A DNA stretch of 12,744 bases from NCBI GenBank assembly GCA_902474785.1, contig CABRXB010000008.1, positions 1 to 12,744 of the forward strand, in the 5' to 3' direction. Of the stretch, positions 1-6,612 are shown piece by piece. Source of the DNA: an uncultured Eubacteriales bacterium. GTDB taxonomy: Bacteria; Bacillota; Clostridia; Oscillospirales; Feifaniaceae. The notes beneath the pieces are model-generated. The model made no database searches, had not been told where the DNA came from, and saw nothing but the letters and a program-made list of their open reading frames with translations. Both the position numbers and the translations under genes were made by a program. Position 1 is the first letter of the stretch. Every line of letters starts with the position of its first letter.

Positions 1-85
1 TGAAGGCGCCGCAGGGCGCTGGAGCGGGGCGGGCCGGCCTGTCAGATGAGGCGTTTGCCCGCTGAAATTGGACACAACGGCGGCG

Positions 86-128
86 CTGCTGCCCCGCAGC
101 AGGCCGCGAGCATGCTCGCGGCCTGTTG
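86..128 (+). other. Two overlapping, mutually exclusive GC-rich hairpins before the DUF3795 gene
   Basis: Bases 86-92 (CTGCTGC) pair perfectly with 96-102 (GCAGCAG). Bases 97-110 pair with 115-128 around the loop GCAT, with one G-T wobble; the core 100-125 is a perfect 26-base palindrome. The two hairpins share 97-102, so only one can form at a time. No T tract follows. The structure ends 11 bases before the ribosome binding site of the next gene, so it may terminate an upstream transcript or act as an attenuator. In GC-rich DNA such pairs also arise by chance. The first 65 bases may hold the tail of an upstream + strand gene (two frames close, at 47-49 and 63-65), but nothing there is recognisable. 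Confidence 0.45.
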
Positions 129-152
129 ACAGATAAGATGGAGGCGGACAAC

Positions 153-533
153 ATGAAAAAAGAAAAGGGCATCGCACGGTGCGGGTTGGCCTGTTTTCTG
201 TGCGCGCAAAACGACACCTGCGCTGGGTGCGGCGTCGGAGATTGCAAGGACAAGGACTGGTGTGAAAACCGCCGCTGTTCCATGGAGAGAGGCCTTGAGG
301 GGTGTTACCAGTGCGATGATGCGCGTTGCGCAAAGGGGATGTTGGGCAAGCTGAAACCGCACGCATTCACGAGCTTTGCCAGGACTCACGGCCTTGAGGC
401 CCTGATGGACTGTTTGGAGCGCAATGAGAAAAACGGCGCTGTGTACCACAGGCAGGGTATCACAGGGGACTACGACGACTTTGAAACGGAAGAGGCGTTG
501 CTGCTTTTTCTGGAGACGGGGAGAAAGGCGTAG
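153..533 (+). CDS. Small cysteine-rich DUF3795 family protein
   Basis: This encodes a 126-residue soluble protein with 12 cysteines, mostly in the first 60 residues, in a CGLAC-x2-C-x5-C-x2-C pattern followed by further Cys pairs. That layout and length fit the DUF3795 family of small putative zinc- or metal-binding proteins common in anaerobic Firmicutes; the family has no established biochemical role that I know of. I chose the ATG at 153 because GGAGG at 140-144 sits 8 bases upstream. An in-frame TTG at 126 and ATG at 138 lack a site, and the TTG lies in the preceding hairpin. No signal peptide or membrane segment is visible. The C-terminal half (residues 65-126) is acidic and helical-looking without cysteines other than Cys83. 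No clear promoter is seen in the 152 bases upstream, so it may be co-transcribed with a gene outside the window. Family call is good; function is unknown. Confidence 0.85.
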   Translation: MKKEKGIARCGLACFLCAQNDTCAGCGVGDCKDKDWCENRRCSMERGLEGCYQCDDARCAKGMLGKLKPHAFTSFARTHGLEALMDCLERNEKNGAVYHRQGITGDYDDFETEEALLLFLETGRKA

Positions 534-1088
534 CCCGTCTTTGTGCATCGGACGAACCAGGAGTTTGCGGCTGGGACATTGCTGCCAGCATTCGAAAGAA
601 TCATGCATAGAAGACACAGGCCGGGCCAATCGGTTGATTGGCCCGGCCTGTGTCCTCTGCAAAAGGCGGGTGGCCAGCTGCAAAGGGGCTTGGTAAAGCG
701 TGCAAAAGCCCTTTCGCGCCGCGCGTCGCACTGGAACGCCGCCGTGATCTTGCGGATTGCGTCAAAGAGGGGAGGCATGCACGTCGAACCCCAGAGAAGC
801 GGCGCGCACCCCGCTGTCGCTTACAAGACGACAGGCGGGGAAAAGGCGATAGGAGGTTTTCACACGTCGGCCTGAATCAAAGCTGCAAATGCTCCTGTTG
901 AAAGTACGACACCGCCGCCCGCCAACTCGTCAGCGCGTGGGCTTTGCGCGCCGGAGATAAAACCCAAGGGCGGGAAAGGGCGCGGATCGTTGCTTTTACT
1001 TAGGGGGCGGCCCTTCAAGCTTGCCGGTCGGCCAACAATTGCCGGGCGCAAGCCTGCTGGCCCTGCCCCCTTGCCGACGGTCTATTGC
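534..1088. other. Intergenic region between convergent genes
   Basis: This 555-base stretch separates the rightward DUF3795 gene from the leftward ddl. The only strong element is the hairpin at 613-654. The open frames here have no ribosome binding sites, no recognisable motifs and arginine- or proline-rich composition typical of non-coding GC-rich DNA. An AGGAGG at 851-856 is not followed by a usable start codon. A 7-base inverted repeat (AGGGGGC at 1002-1008, GCCCCCT at 1065-1071) encloses smaller pairings just beyond the ddl stop and could help end the ddl transcript, but no T tract accompanies it. Confidence 0.6.
613..654. repeat. Perfect 19-bp hairpin with GGTT loop and no T tract
   Basis: Bases 613-631 are the exact reverse complement of 636-654, leaving the four-base loop GGTT. 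After one mismatch the pairing continues for three more base pairs (609-611 with 656-658). Neither strand has a run of T after the stem, so it is not a standard intrinsic terminator, although its place between two convergent genes suits a bidirectional transcript-end structure. It shares a CACAGGC...GCCTGTG core with the hairpin at 10023-10062, which raises the possibility of a dispersed palindromic repeat. Confidence 0.75.
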
Positions 1089-2250
1089 TTACAGGCCCTT
1101 GATGCCCTTGGTGCCCTTGAGCATGCCCGTGGCCTTGGTGTCAAAGATATTGGTCTCATAGCTGTAGGTCAGGCTGTCGCGCTGGCGCTGGCGCTTGAAG
1201 GCCAGATCAATCAGGCGGTCGAGCAGCTGGTCATAGGGCAGACCGGCCGGCGCAAAGAGGTAGAAGGAGAGCGAGCCCGGGATGGTGTTGAGCTCGTTGA
1301 TATAAACCTTGTCGCCGTCTTCTGTGTCCATGAGAAAGTCCACGCGTACAACGCCGCTGCACCCGATGGCGCGAAAAGCGGCCACGGCAAGCGCCTGGAT
1401 TTCCTCGGTCTTTTGTGCGGTCAGCTCTGCGGGCAGACGCCGCTGCGCGCCCGACATGCCCTTCGTGCCGCCCTGTGACATATACTTGTCGGCATAGGAG
1501 AGAATTTCCCCGGCCGTCACCGGCTCCTCGCACAGCGAGGGCGTCGCCTCCTGCACATCGCCCAAAACGGCGCAGTTGATCTCGCGCAAAGCGGTCACGG
1601 CGTGTTCGCACAGCAGGCGGGGGGCAAAGGTTGCGGCGAACTCGACGGCGTCGCGCAGCGCAGCGCGGTCGGCCGCCACCTTGATGCCGACGCTCGAGCC
1701 CAGGTTGACCGGCTTGACAATCACAGGATAGGAGCAAACCCGTTCGATCTGGTCGAGGTGGCCCTCCTCGTCGAGCAGATAGTCGCGGTGGTAAAAGCAA
1801 TATCCGTCGAGCACGGGCAGACCGGCGGCAGCCAGCACCTGCTTAGCGGCCATTTTGTCCATGCCAAGGGCGGAGGAGGCCACGTCGCAGCCCACATAGG
1901 GCAGGCGCAGCGTCTCAAAGAAGCCCGTCCTCCGTGTTGGTGCCGTGCACGATGGGAAAGGCGAGGTCGAGGCGCACGAGGTCGTTGCTGCCAAACTTTT
2001 TTGGCGTTGCGCGCACGGCCCAAACCTCGGTCTCGTTGCGGCGCACGATGGCGGCCTGCGTACACTGGGCGAGCAGTGCCGGAATGTTGCGGTAGTTTTC
2101 AATTTGGAGCAGCGCCTCGCCGGTGTAGAGCACCCCCTGCTTGGTGGTGTAAAAGGCGTCGAGCGCGTGCATGGCCTGCACTGCGGAGATGACCGAGACC
2201 TCGTGCTCGGTCGAGCATCCGCCAAAAAATACGCCAACAGACAGTTTCAT
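1089..2250 (-). pseudogene. ddl: D-alanine--D-alanine ligase, reading frame broken after codon 109
   Basis: Ddl joins two D-alanines with ATP to make the dipeptide that MurF adds to the peptidoglycan precursor. The start ATG at 2250 has AAGGAGG upstream. Frame one (2250 to a TGA at 1917-1915) carries the N-terminal lobe: GVFFGGCSTEHEVS with the catalytic Glu (residues 7-20) and HGTNTEDG at 102-109. The rest lies in another frame from about 1925 to the TAA at 1089. It holds FFETLRLPYVGCD, SALGMDK, the ATP-grasp KPVNLGSSVG, the YADKY omega-loop Tyr, RVDF, and the Mg-binding ELNTIPGS. Known Ddl proteins read EDGTLQG here. The DNA fits an 11-base loss that removes TLQG and shifts the frame. All other motifs are intact, so the lesion is recent, a sequencing or assembly error, or read through (the frame-one end is CTT TGA). 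The C-terminus ends in a short Lys/Gly-rich tail. Ddl identity is firm; loss of function is not proven. Confidence 0.85.
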
Positions 2251-2637
2251 AGCAGCTTGCCTCCTTATATCGTTGTTTGAAAAGGGCGCGTGCCCTTGGG
2301 GGACAGGAAAAAAGTACAAACCGGAGCGTCAAATGGAGAAGGTCCCCGGCAATCCTTGGCCCCGGCGACAATGAGCCGCCGGAGGGAAAAGGATCTTCCA
2401 AACGGCTTTTTGCGCTGCAGAGGTGAAGCAACATCTCGAAAGGACAAGAGGCGACCGGGGAAAATTTGCACTTTGAGCAGCTCAAGGATTTCCGCGGGCC
2501 GCGGGCGCAGCAGGACATCGCGATGCTATGCGGACCTCAGTCCTCTGGGCGTCGAATGCCGCCGGCCTTGCCTTCATGCAGACCCCATATGGATGATGGG
2601 GATGGCTGTAGCACGGTATCTGGGGTCTGCGCTGCCG
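2251..2637 (-). other. Gap between murF and ddl with a 10-bp inverted repeat
   Basis: The 387 bases between the murF stop and the ddl start hold no convincing gene. Right behind murF, 2578-2587 (GCAGACCCCA) is the exact reverse complement of 2621-2630. The inner part of its left arm (2583-2588, CCCCAT) can instead pair with 2596-2601, so two alternative hairpins exist. No T tract follows on the minus strand, so this is not a clear terminator. I found no convincing minus-strand promoter for ddl; a TTGACG near 2330 has no matching -10. The ddl ribosome binding site is at about 2260-2266. Whether ddl is read from the murF transcript is therefore open. Confidence 0.5.
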
Positions 2638-4218
2638 TCAGCCCTCCATGTCGTCGGTGAGATCGTTTTCCAGCAGGATGGCGCTGGGGCCCGTGAGAAG
2701 TTCTGGCAGCAGGGCAAGCGCCTCTTTGAGATTTTTGACCGCATGGCGGCGGTCGGCTGGAAATCCTTCAAGGTCGAGCCCTTCAAAGAGAGCGTCCCTC
2801 ACGCGGCCCACGGCGATCACATCGTCGCAGTGGGCGGCGGCCACTGCGCCAAACTCCCGGTTTGCCGCATATTCGTTTTCGCCAAGCTCCACCATGCCGG
2901 GGGTGACAAGGATGCGCCGCCGCCCTTTGAGGCTGCCCAGCACGCGCACGGCCTCGGCCGCGCCCTCGGGGTTTGCGTTGTAGGCGTCGTCGATGACGAT
3001 GACGCCGCCGTTGTTTTTGAGCTCCAGACGGTGGGGCACCGGCTTTAAACGGCGCAGCGCCGCGGCGATGCCGGCGGGCGCGACGCCAAGGTGCAGCGCC
3101 AGCGCCGCCGCCCCCGTGATGTTGAGCACGTTGTGGCGGCCGAGCAGCTTTGTGGACAGGCGCAGCGGCTCGTGCCCCTTGCAGTGCAGCGTAAAGGAGG
3201 TGCCGCGCTCGTCGACCGTGATGTTGTCGCTGTAGCAGTCGAGTCCCGGGGTCAGCCCATAGGCGACGTGGGGACGCGAATAGCCAGCCGAGGCGATGGG
3301 GGCGCTGTCAAAGTTGAGAAAGGCAAGGCCGGTGTCCGGCAGACTGTCTGCCAGCTCAAACTTGGTCTTGCGGATGTTTTCGGTGGAGCGAAAGGTCTCA
3401 AGATGGGCGATGCCCACCGAGGTGATGATGCCGTAGGTGGGCTGCACAATGTCGCAGATCTCTTTGATGTCGCCCACCTGACGGGCGCCCATCTCGCAGA
3501 CAAACACCTGGTGCTGCGGGCGAAGCTTCTCGTTGACGGTGCGCACGACGCCCATGGTGGTGTTGTAGCTCTCGGGCGTCATGAGAGTGTTGTATTGCTC
3601 GCAGAGCAGTTCTGACAAAATGTATTTCACCGAGGTCTTGCCATAGCTGCCTGTGACGCCAATCACGGTAAAATCCCTTTGCGCCAGCAGCTTTTCACGC
3701 GCCGCCTGGACAAAGGAATCGGCAATGCGGCGTTCGCGCCCCGCCATGAGGCGGTTTGCCGCGGGCGGCAGCGCGAGGGGGACGGGCAGCGCCAAAAGCA
3801 GCAGCAGCGCGCCCGCGCCCCAATAGGCGTCAGCCCGCCAGACCAGCGCGACAACAAGCAGCGCGCCGAGCAGCAGCCCCGCCGCCGCCCCAAACTGACG
3901 TTTGACGCGGTCTGTGATCACAAAGGGCTTTTTCTCGGGCTTTTTCGCGCACACGGTGTAAATTGCGGCAGCGGCCAGGAGAAGGGCGGCAGTCGTCATT
4001 CCGGTCACACCTTTTGTGAGGGCGACGGCGGTCACGGCCGCGACGGGCAGACCGGCAAACAGCCGCCGCTGCGAGGGGTTTTTGGAGAGCCACGCGGCAT
4101 AGCGCTCGTTGCGGTAGGAATTGAGCTGCAGCATGTGAAAATAATAGCGGCTGCGCGCAGCCTGCCAGACGGCGCCGGCGGCGAGCAGCAGCAGACGGGG
4201 AAGCAGCGCGTCAGTCAT
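2638..4218 (-). CDS. murF: Membrane-anchored MurF-type ligase (UDP-MurNAc-tripeptide--D-Ala-D-Ala ligase)
   Basis: This 526-residue protein is predicted to ligate D-Ala-D-Ala to the UDP-MurNAc-tripeptide, the last cytoplasmic step of the peptidoglycan stem peptide. Residues 187-196 form the ATP P-loop (GVTGSYGKTS). ESYNT and EMGA (residues 216-220 and 242-245), GRHN-LN (360-366), HRLE (396-399) and DDAYNANP (410-417) mark the Mur ligase central and C-terminal domains, and YNANP is typical of MurF. The usual soluble N-terminal UDP-MurNAc-binding domain is absent. In its place are about 175 residues with roughly five hydrophobic segments (near 4-20, 53-70, 73-90, 108-127, 131-152) and a conserved-looking MLQLNSYRNERY stretch after the first. 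I recall this architecture from Firmicutes Mur ligases. The ATG overlaps the hydrolase stop as ATGA, implying translational coupling. An alternative is a specialised Mur ligase acting on another substrate, but YNANP and the nearby ddl favour MurF. Confidence 0.88.
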   Translation of the reverse strand: MTDALLPRLLLLAAGAVWQAARSRYYFHMLQLNSYRNERYAAWLSKNPSQRRLFAGLPVAAVTAVALTKGVTGMTTAALLLAAAAIYTVCAKKPEKKPFVITDRVKRQFGAAAGLLLGALLVVALVWRADAYWGAGALLLLLALPVPLALPPAANRLMAGRERRIADSFVQAAREKLLAQRDFTVIGVTGSYGKTSVKYILSELLCEQYNTLMTPESYNTTMGVVRTVNEKLRPQHQVFVCEMGARQVGDIKEICDIVQPTYGIITSVGIAHLETFRSTENIRKTKFELADSLPDTGLAFLNFDSAPIASAGYSRPHVAYGLTPGLDCYSDNITVDERGTSFTLHCKGHEPLRLSTKLLGRHNVLNITGAAALALHLGVAPAGIAAALRRLKPVPHRLELKNNGGVIVIDDAYNANPEGAAEAVRVLGSLKGRRRILVTPGMVELGENEYAANREFGAVAAAHCDDVIAVGRVRDALFEGLDLEGFPADRRHAVKNLKEALALLPELLTGPSAILLENDLTDDMEG

Positions 4219-4997
4219 TTGGTGTCCTCCCTTGCCAGCGTTTGCAGGTAGCTGTCTAAAATGGCGTAAAACCTTGCGGGATTGTCAAAAAACGTGTAGT
4301 GCCCGGCGCCCTCGATCACGGCCAGCCCCGCGTTGGGCAGAAGTTGCTCCATGCGGCGGCCCTGCCACAGAGGGGTGGCTGTGTCGGCGTCGCCCCAGAT
4401 GAGAAGGGCCTCGGTTTTGATGGCCGGCAGCAGAGGGGCAAGATCGAGGCTGATGGTTTTGACAAGACACTCGCGCATGACGCCCTTTGCCGCGCGATAG
4501 TCCTCCGAGCCAAAGTGGTTGCGCAGGCGTTCGAGCGCGGGTTCGCGCAAAAAGGCCGGGAAAATGGAGAGCGCCGCCTTGCCCGCTTTGAACAGGCGGG
4601 TGCGCCTTGTGGCTTTTCCGGGCGGAGGCTTGATGCCGGCCGCGCCCACCAAGATGAGCCGGTGGGCGGGATAGGACAGCGCCCCCGTGAGATATAAAAT
4701 CACGCGTCCGCCAAACGAGTGACCCAGCAAAAGCGGACGCTCAACGGCGAGCTCGTCAAGCAGCGCGGCCGTGGCTGCGGCATACTCCGGCACGCCCCAG
4801 GCGGCAGGCGGCGGCGGGCTTTGCCCAAAGCCTGGGAAATCAAGGCTGAGCACGCGGTATCCGCGAGACGCCAGATGCTGCGTGATGGGGCGCATCACCT
4901 CCATCGAGGTGCCCCAGCCGTGCAGCACCACGGCGGTGCGCGCGCCCTCCCCGGTGAATTCACAGTGGATGGTTGTCCCGCTCACGGGAATTTGCAT
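4215..4997 (-). CDS. Alpha/beta hydrolase
   Basis: This 260-residue soluble protein has the alpha/beta hydrolase fold. HGWG at 26-29 fits the oxyanion region, GHSFGG at 92-97 is the nucleophile elbow with Ser94, GDADTATP near 202-209 supplies the acidic residue (Asp203 or Asp205), and GAGH at 230-233 supplies His233. A proline-rich stretch (61-65) sits after the second strand, and the cap is the helical region of about 125-190. The start ATG at 4997 has AGGAGG at 5005-5010 (plus strand numbering). The gene is the first in the leftward unit and overlaps murF by four bases, so the two are made together. The substrate cannot be told from sequence. Coupling with MurF suggests a role in cell-wall or lipid metabolism, which is inference only; esterase, amidase or haloperoxidase-like activity are all possible. 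Confidence 0.88.
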   Translation of the reverse strand: MQIPVSGTTIHCEFTGEGARTAVVLHGWGTSMEVMRPITQHLASRGYRVLSLDFPGFGQSPPPPAAWGVPEYAAATAALLDELAVERPLLLGHSFGGRVILYLTGALSYPAHRLILVGAAGIKPPPGKATRRTRLFKAGKAALSIFPAFLREPALERLRNHFGSEDYRAAKGVMRECLVKTISLDLAPLLPAIKTEALLIWGDADTATPLWQGRRMEQLLPNAGLAVIEGAGHYTFFDNPARFYAILDSYLQTLAREDTK

Positions 4998-5062
4998 GGG
5001 ATAGCCTCCTTTGCCAGACGTTTGCGGTTGGACGGTTCTTCTGTTTTAAGAGGAACTGTTTT

Positions 5063-5091
5063 ATTATACTCGAACGGCGGCCAAAAGTCAC
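5063..5091 (-). promoter_or_regulatory. Promoter of the hydrolase-murF unit
   Basis: On the minus strand a perfect -10 TATAAT (5068-5063) lies 17 bases after GTGACT (5091-5086), which matches four of six -35 bases. It is about 66 bases upstream of the hydrolase start and just beyond the terminator of the upstream asparaginase gene, exactly where a new transcript should begin. Confidence 0.75.
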
Positions 5092-5110
5092 AGTTTTTTT
5101 GTAAACAATG

Positions 5111-5143
5111 AAAAGGACGGCGCTCCCGGCGAGAGCGCCGTCC
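5111..5143 (-). terminator. Intrinsic terminator of the asparaginase transcript
   Basis: Bases 5115-5125 (GGACGGCGCTC) pair perfectly with 5133-5143 around a 7-base loop. Read on the minus strand, the hairpin is followed by TTTT (5114-5111). The nearest upstream minus-strand gene is the asparaginase, whose stop is about 380 bases earlier. It insulates that gene from the hydrolase promoter next to it. Confidence 0.75.
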
Positions 5144-5524
5144 GCAGTGGATGTCGAAGGAGGGGGAAAGGGCGCAAAACCGTGCGGGAAAGGGTGCAAA
5201 GAAAAGAGCAGATAAGACAATCAGGCGCAAAGGCGCGGGGAAAAGCGAGGATGAAAAAGCGCGGCAAGAGCGTCAAGCAAAATGCGCAAAAAGGGGGCCG
5301 GCAAATGTGCAGATATAGCGCGGCTGCTGCAAGAGAGGGTGCAGACAAAAACGGCAGGCCGGGCAGGATGTTGCGCACACAAAGGACGGGGGCGTCGAGA
5401 AAAGCGCAGGGGAGATACGGCGCAAAAAAGAAGCCGGCCTTGCGGGAAATGAGCGGCGATCAAGACGCCTCCAAAGAGGACAACGTTTGCCGTCCGTTTC
5501 AAACAGCGGATTGGTCAAACCCGT
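5144..5524 (-). other. Long purine-skewed 3' region of the asparaginase gene
   Basis: No credible gene lies here. In 5161-5460 I counted 80 pyrimidines in 300 + strand bases, so the + strand is 73 percent purine and the minus-strand RNA from the asparaginase gene would be pyrimidine-rich with more C than G. Open frames on both strands here are low-complexity (Lys/Arg-rich on +, Pro/Leu/Cys-rich on -) and lack supported starts. A long C-rich leader to an intrinsic terminator would suit Rho loading, but this is inference. Confidence 0.6.
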
Positions 5525-6520
5525 TTAGAAGGAGAAGGCGGCCTTTTTGATGCCGACCACGGCGCCGGTGGCGTTTGTCACCTCGTCGGGGAAGGCGGCG
5601 CGCAGGCGCTCGATGGTTTCCTTGTTGTCGTAGGACAGCAGCTCAAGCGTGTGGGCGATGATGAGCGGGAAATAGGCCGACTGCCCGTCGTAGACCTTGC
5701 AGGCAAAGCCCAGTCGCTCTTTTTTGAGGCCGAAGGTGTACACGCCCTGCGCGCCCACCTTGCCGATGATGTTGGGGTCGCGGCACAGCACGCCGCAGGT
5801 CGCGTTGGCATCCATGAGGTTTTCGGGATGGCGCGAAACGATGTCGACGTTGCGCTTGGCGGCATGTGCAAGAGCGGGGGTTTGGAGCAGTTCCGGCGCG
5901 ACGAGCTTCACAAAGGAGGTGGCCATGTTGTGCAGCGGCACGGCGAAAACCGGTACGCCGCACCCGTCGATCCCGAGTTCAATGCGCTCTTGCGGGAAGT
6001 CTGAAAATTCGGCGATGTCGCGCAGGATCATGCGCTGCACGGCGCTGTCCTCCTTATAGTAGTCGCGCTCGTCGCCCAGCTCGCGCTGCACCATGATGAG
6101 CGAGAGGTGCTTGCCGATGCAGTTGTGGTAGAGCTTGCTGGGCTTTTCGCCGGCTGCGATGAGATCGAGCTCATACGAATGGCCGAGCGGGTAACAGGGT
6201 TGCATGATCAGCGTGTCGTAGGAGATGTCGGCCTTTTGCATGATGCTCTTGACCAGCTCGACCTGGCGCGGCCCGCACCACAGCGATCCCGACATGATCG
6301 AGATCTCCTCGTCGGTCAGCCCATATTTTTTGTCGAGCCCGAGCACCAGAAAGGGCAGGGCCTGAATGGGCTTGGAAGAGGAGCGGTAAAAACACATGAA
6401 GTCGGCGTCGCCCACGCTGTGGACGAGACCGTGCTCGTCGCAGATGGCAATGGAGCCGTAGTGAAAGCATTCGAGCGTGTTTGCGCGGTATTCGTTGACC
6501 AAAATTTGTGGGGTTCCCAT
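5525..6520 (-). CDS. Asparaginase II-family protein (Rhizobium etli type), divergent
   Basis: This 331-residue protein matches the family of R. etli-type L-asparaginases, which hydrolyse L-asparagine to aspartate and ammonia and are unrelated to E. coli AnsA/AnsB. Seen in sequence: YGSIAICDEHG and GD near the start, RSSSKPIQALPF (46-57) with the Ser-x-x-Lys pair Ser47/Lys50, CIGKH (134-138), DGCGVP (185-190), and GKVGAQGVY (253-261). Cys134, Lys137, Asp185 and Cys187 line up by motif with the zinc-site and active-site residues described for that enzyme, and Lys254 with its second catalytic lysine. The segment that usually reads ASHxGE is here MSGSLWCG (76-82), without the His, and the usual HPxQ reads DSAVQ. 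Length is normal. The start at 6520 has AAGGAGG upstream (plus 6529-6535). It has its own promoter and terminator, so it is a single-gene unit. The family is clear; the substrate may not be asparagine. Confidence 0.85.
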   Translation of the reverse strand: MGTPQILVNEYRANTLECFHYGSIAICDEHGLVHSVGDADFMCFYRSSSKPIQALPFLVLGLDKKYGLTDEEISIMSGSLWCGPRQVELVKSIMQKADISYDTLIMQPCYPLGHSYELDLIAAGEKPSKLYHNCIGKHLSLIMVQRELGDERDYYKEDSAVQRMILRDIAEFSDFPQERIELGIDGCGVPVFAVPLHNMATSFVKLVAPELLQTPALAHAAKRNVDIVSRHPENLMDANATCGVLCRDPNIIGKVGAQGVYTFGLKKERLGFACKVYDGQSAYFPLIIAHTLELLSYDNKETIERLRAAFPDEVTNATGAVVGIKKAAFSF

Positions 6521-6583
6521 TGCAAGACCTCCTTAAAATCGCCAAGGGCATGGCAAACGGTTGGATTTTGTCAGTTCCCCCAT

Positions 6584-6612
6584 ATTATAGCCGACAGAGA
6601 AAGCGAAGTAAA
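6584..6612 (-). promoter_or_regulatory. Promoter of the asparaginase II-family gene
   Basis: On the minus strand a perfect -10 TATAAT (6589-6584) follows TTTACT (6612-6607, four of six -35 matches) with a 17-base spacer. It sits about 63 bases before the start codon. The DNA upstream of it (6601-6720) is 70 percent purine on the + strand by my count. Confidence 0.72.

Noticed and set aside
2099..2237. A single long minus-strand ORF (1089-2237) that could be read as the full ddl gene
   Set aside because: Its first 100 or so residues are Ser/Arg/Pro-rich and carry no Ddl motif. The true N-terminus (GGCSTEHEVS) is in the other frame with the ribosome binding site, so the long ORF is a chance extension of the downstream half.
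2371..2416. A + strand hairpin (GCCG...CGGC) followed by TTTTT near 2405-2412
   Set aside because: The stem is broken by internal loops and there is no + strand gene upstream for it to terminate.
5088..5378. Hydrophobic minus-strand ORF of about 96 codons that looks membrane-like
   Set aside because: It runs across the intrinsic terminator at 5111-5143, lacks a ribosome binding site, and its Leu/Pro/Cys-rich content follows from the pyrimidine-rich strand.
5182..5550. A Lys/Arg-rich + strand ORF of about 122 codons
   Set aside because: It is explained by the purine-rich composition of the region, has no domain, and overlaps the 3' end of the asparaginase gene on the other strand.
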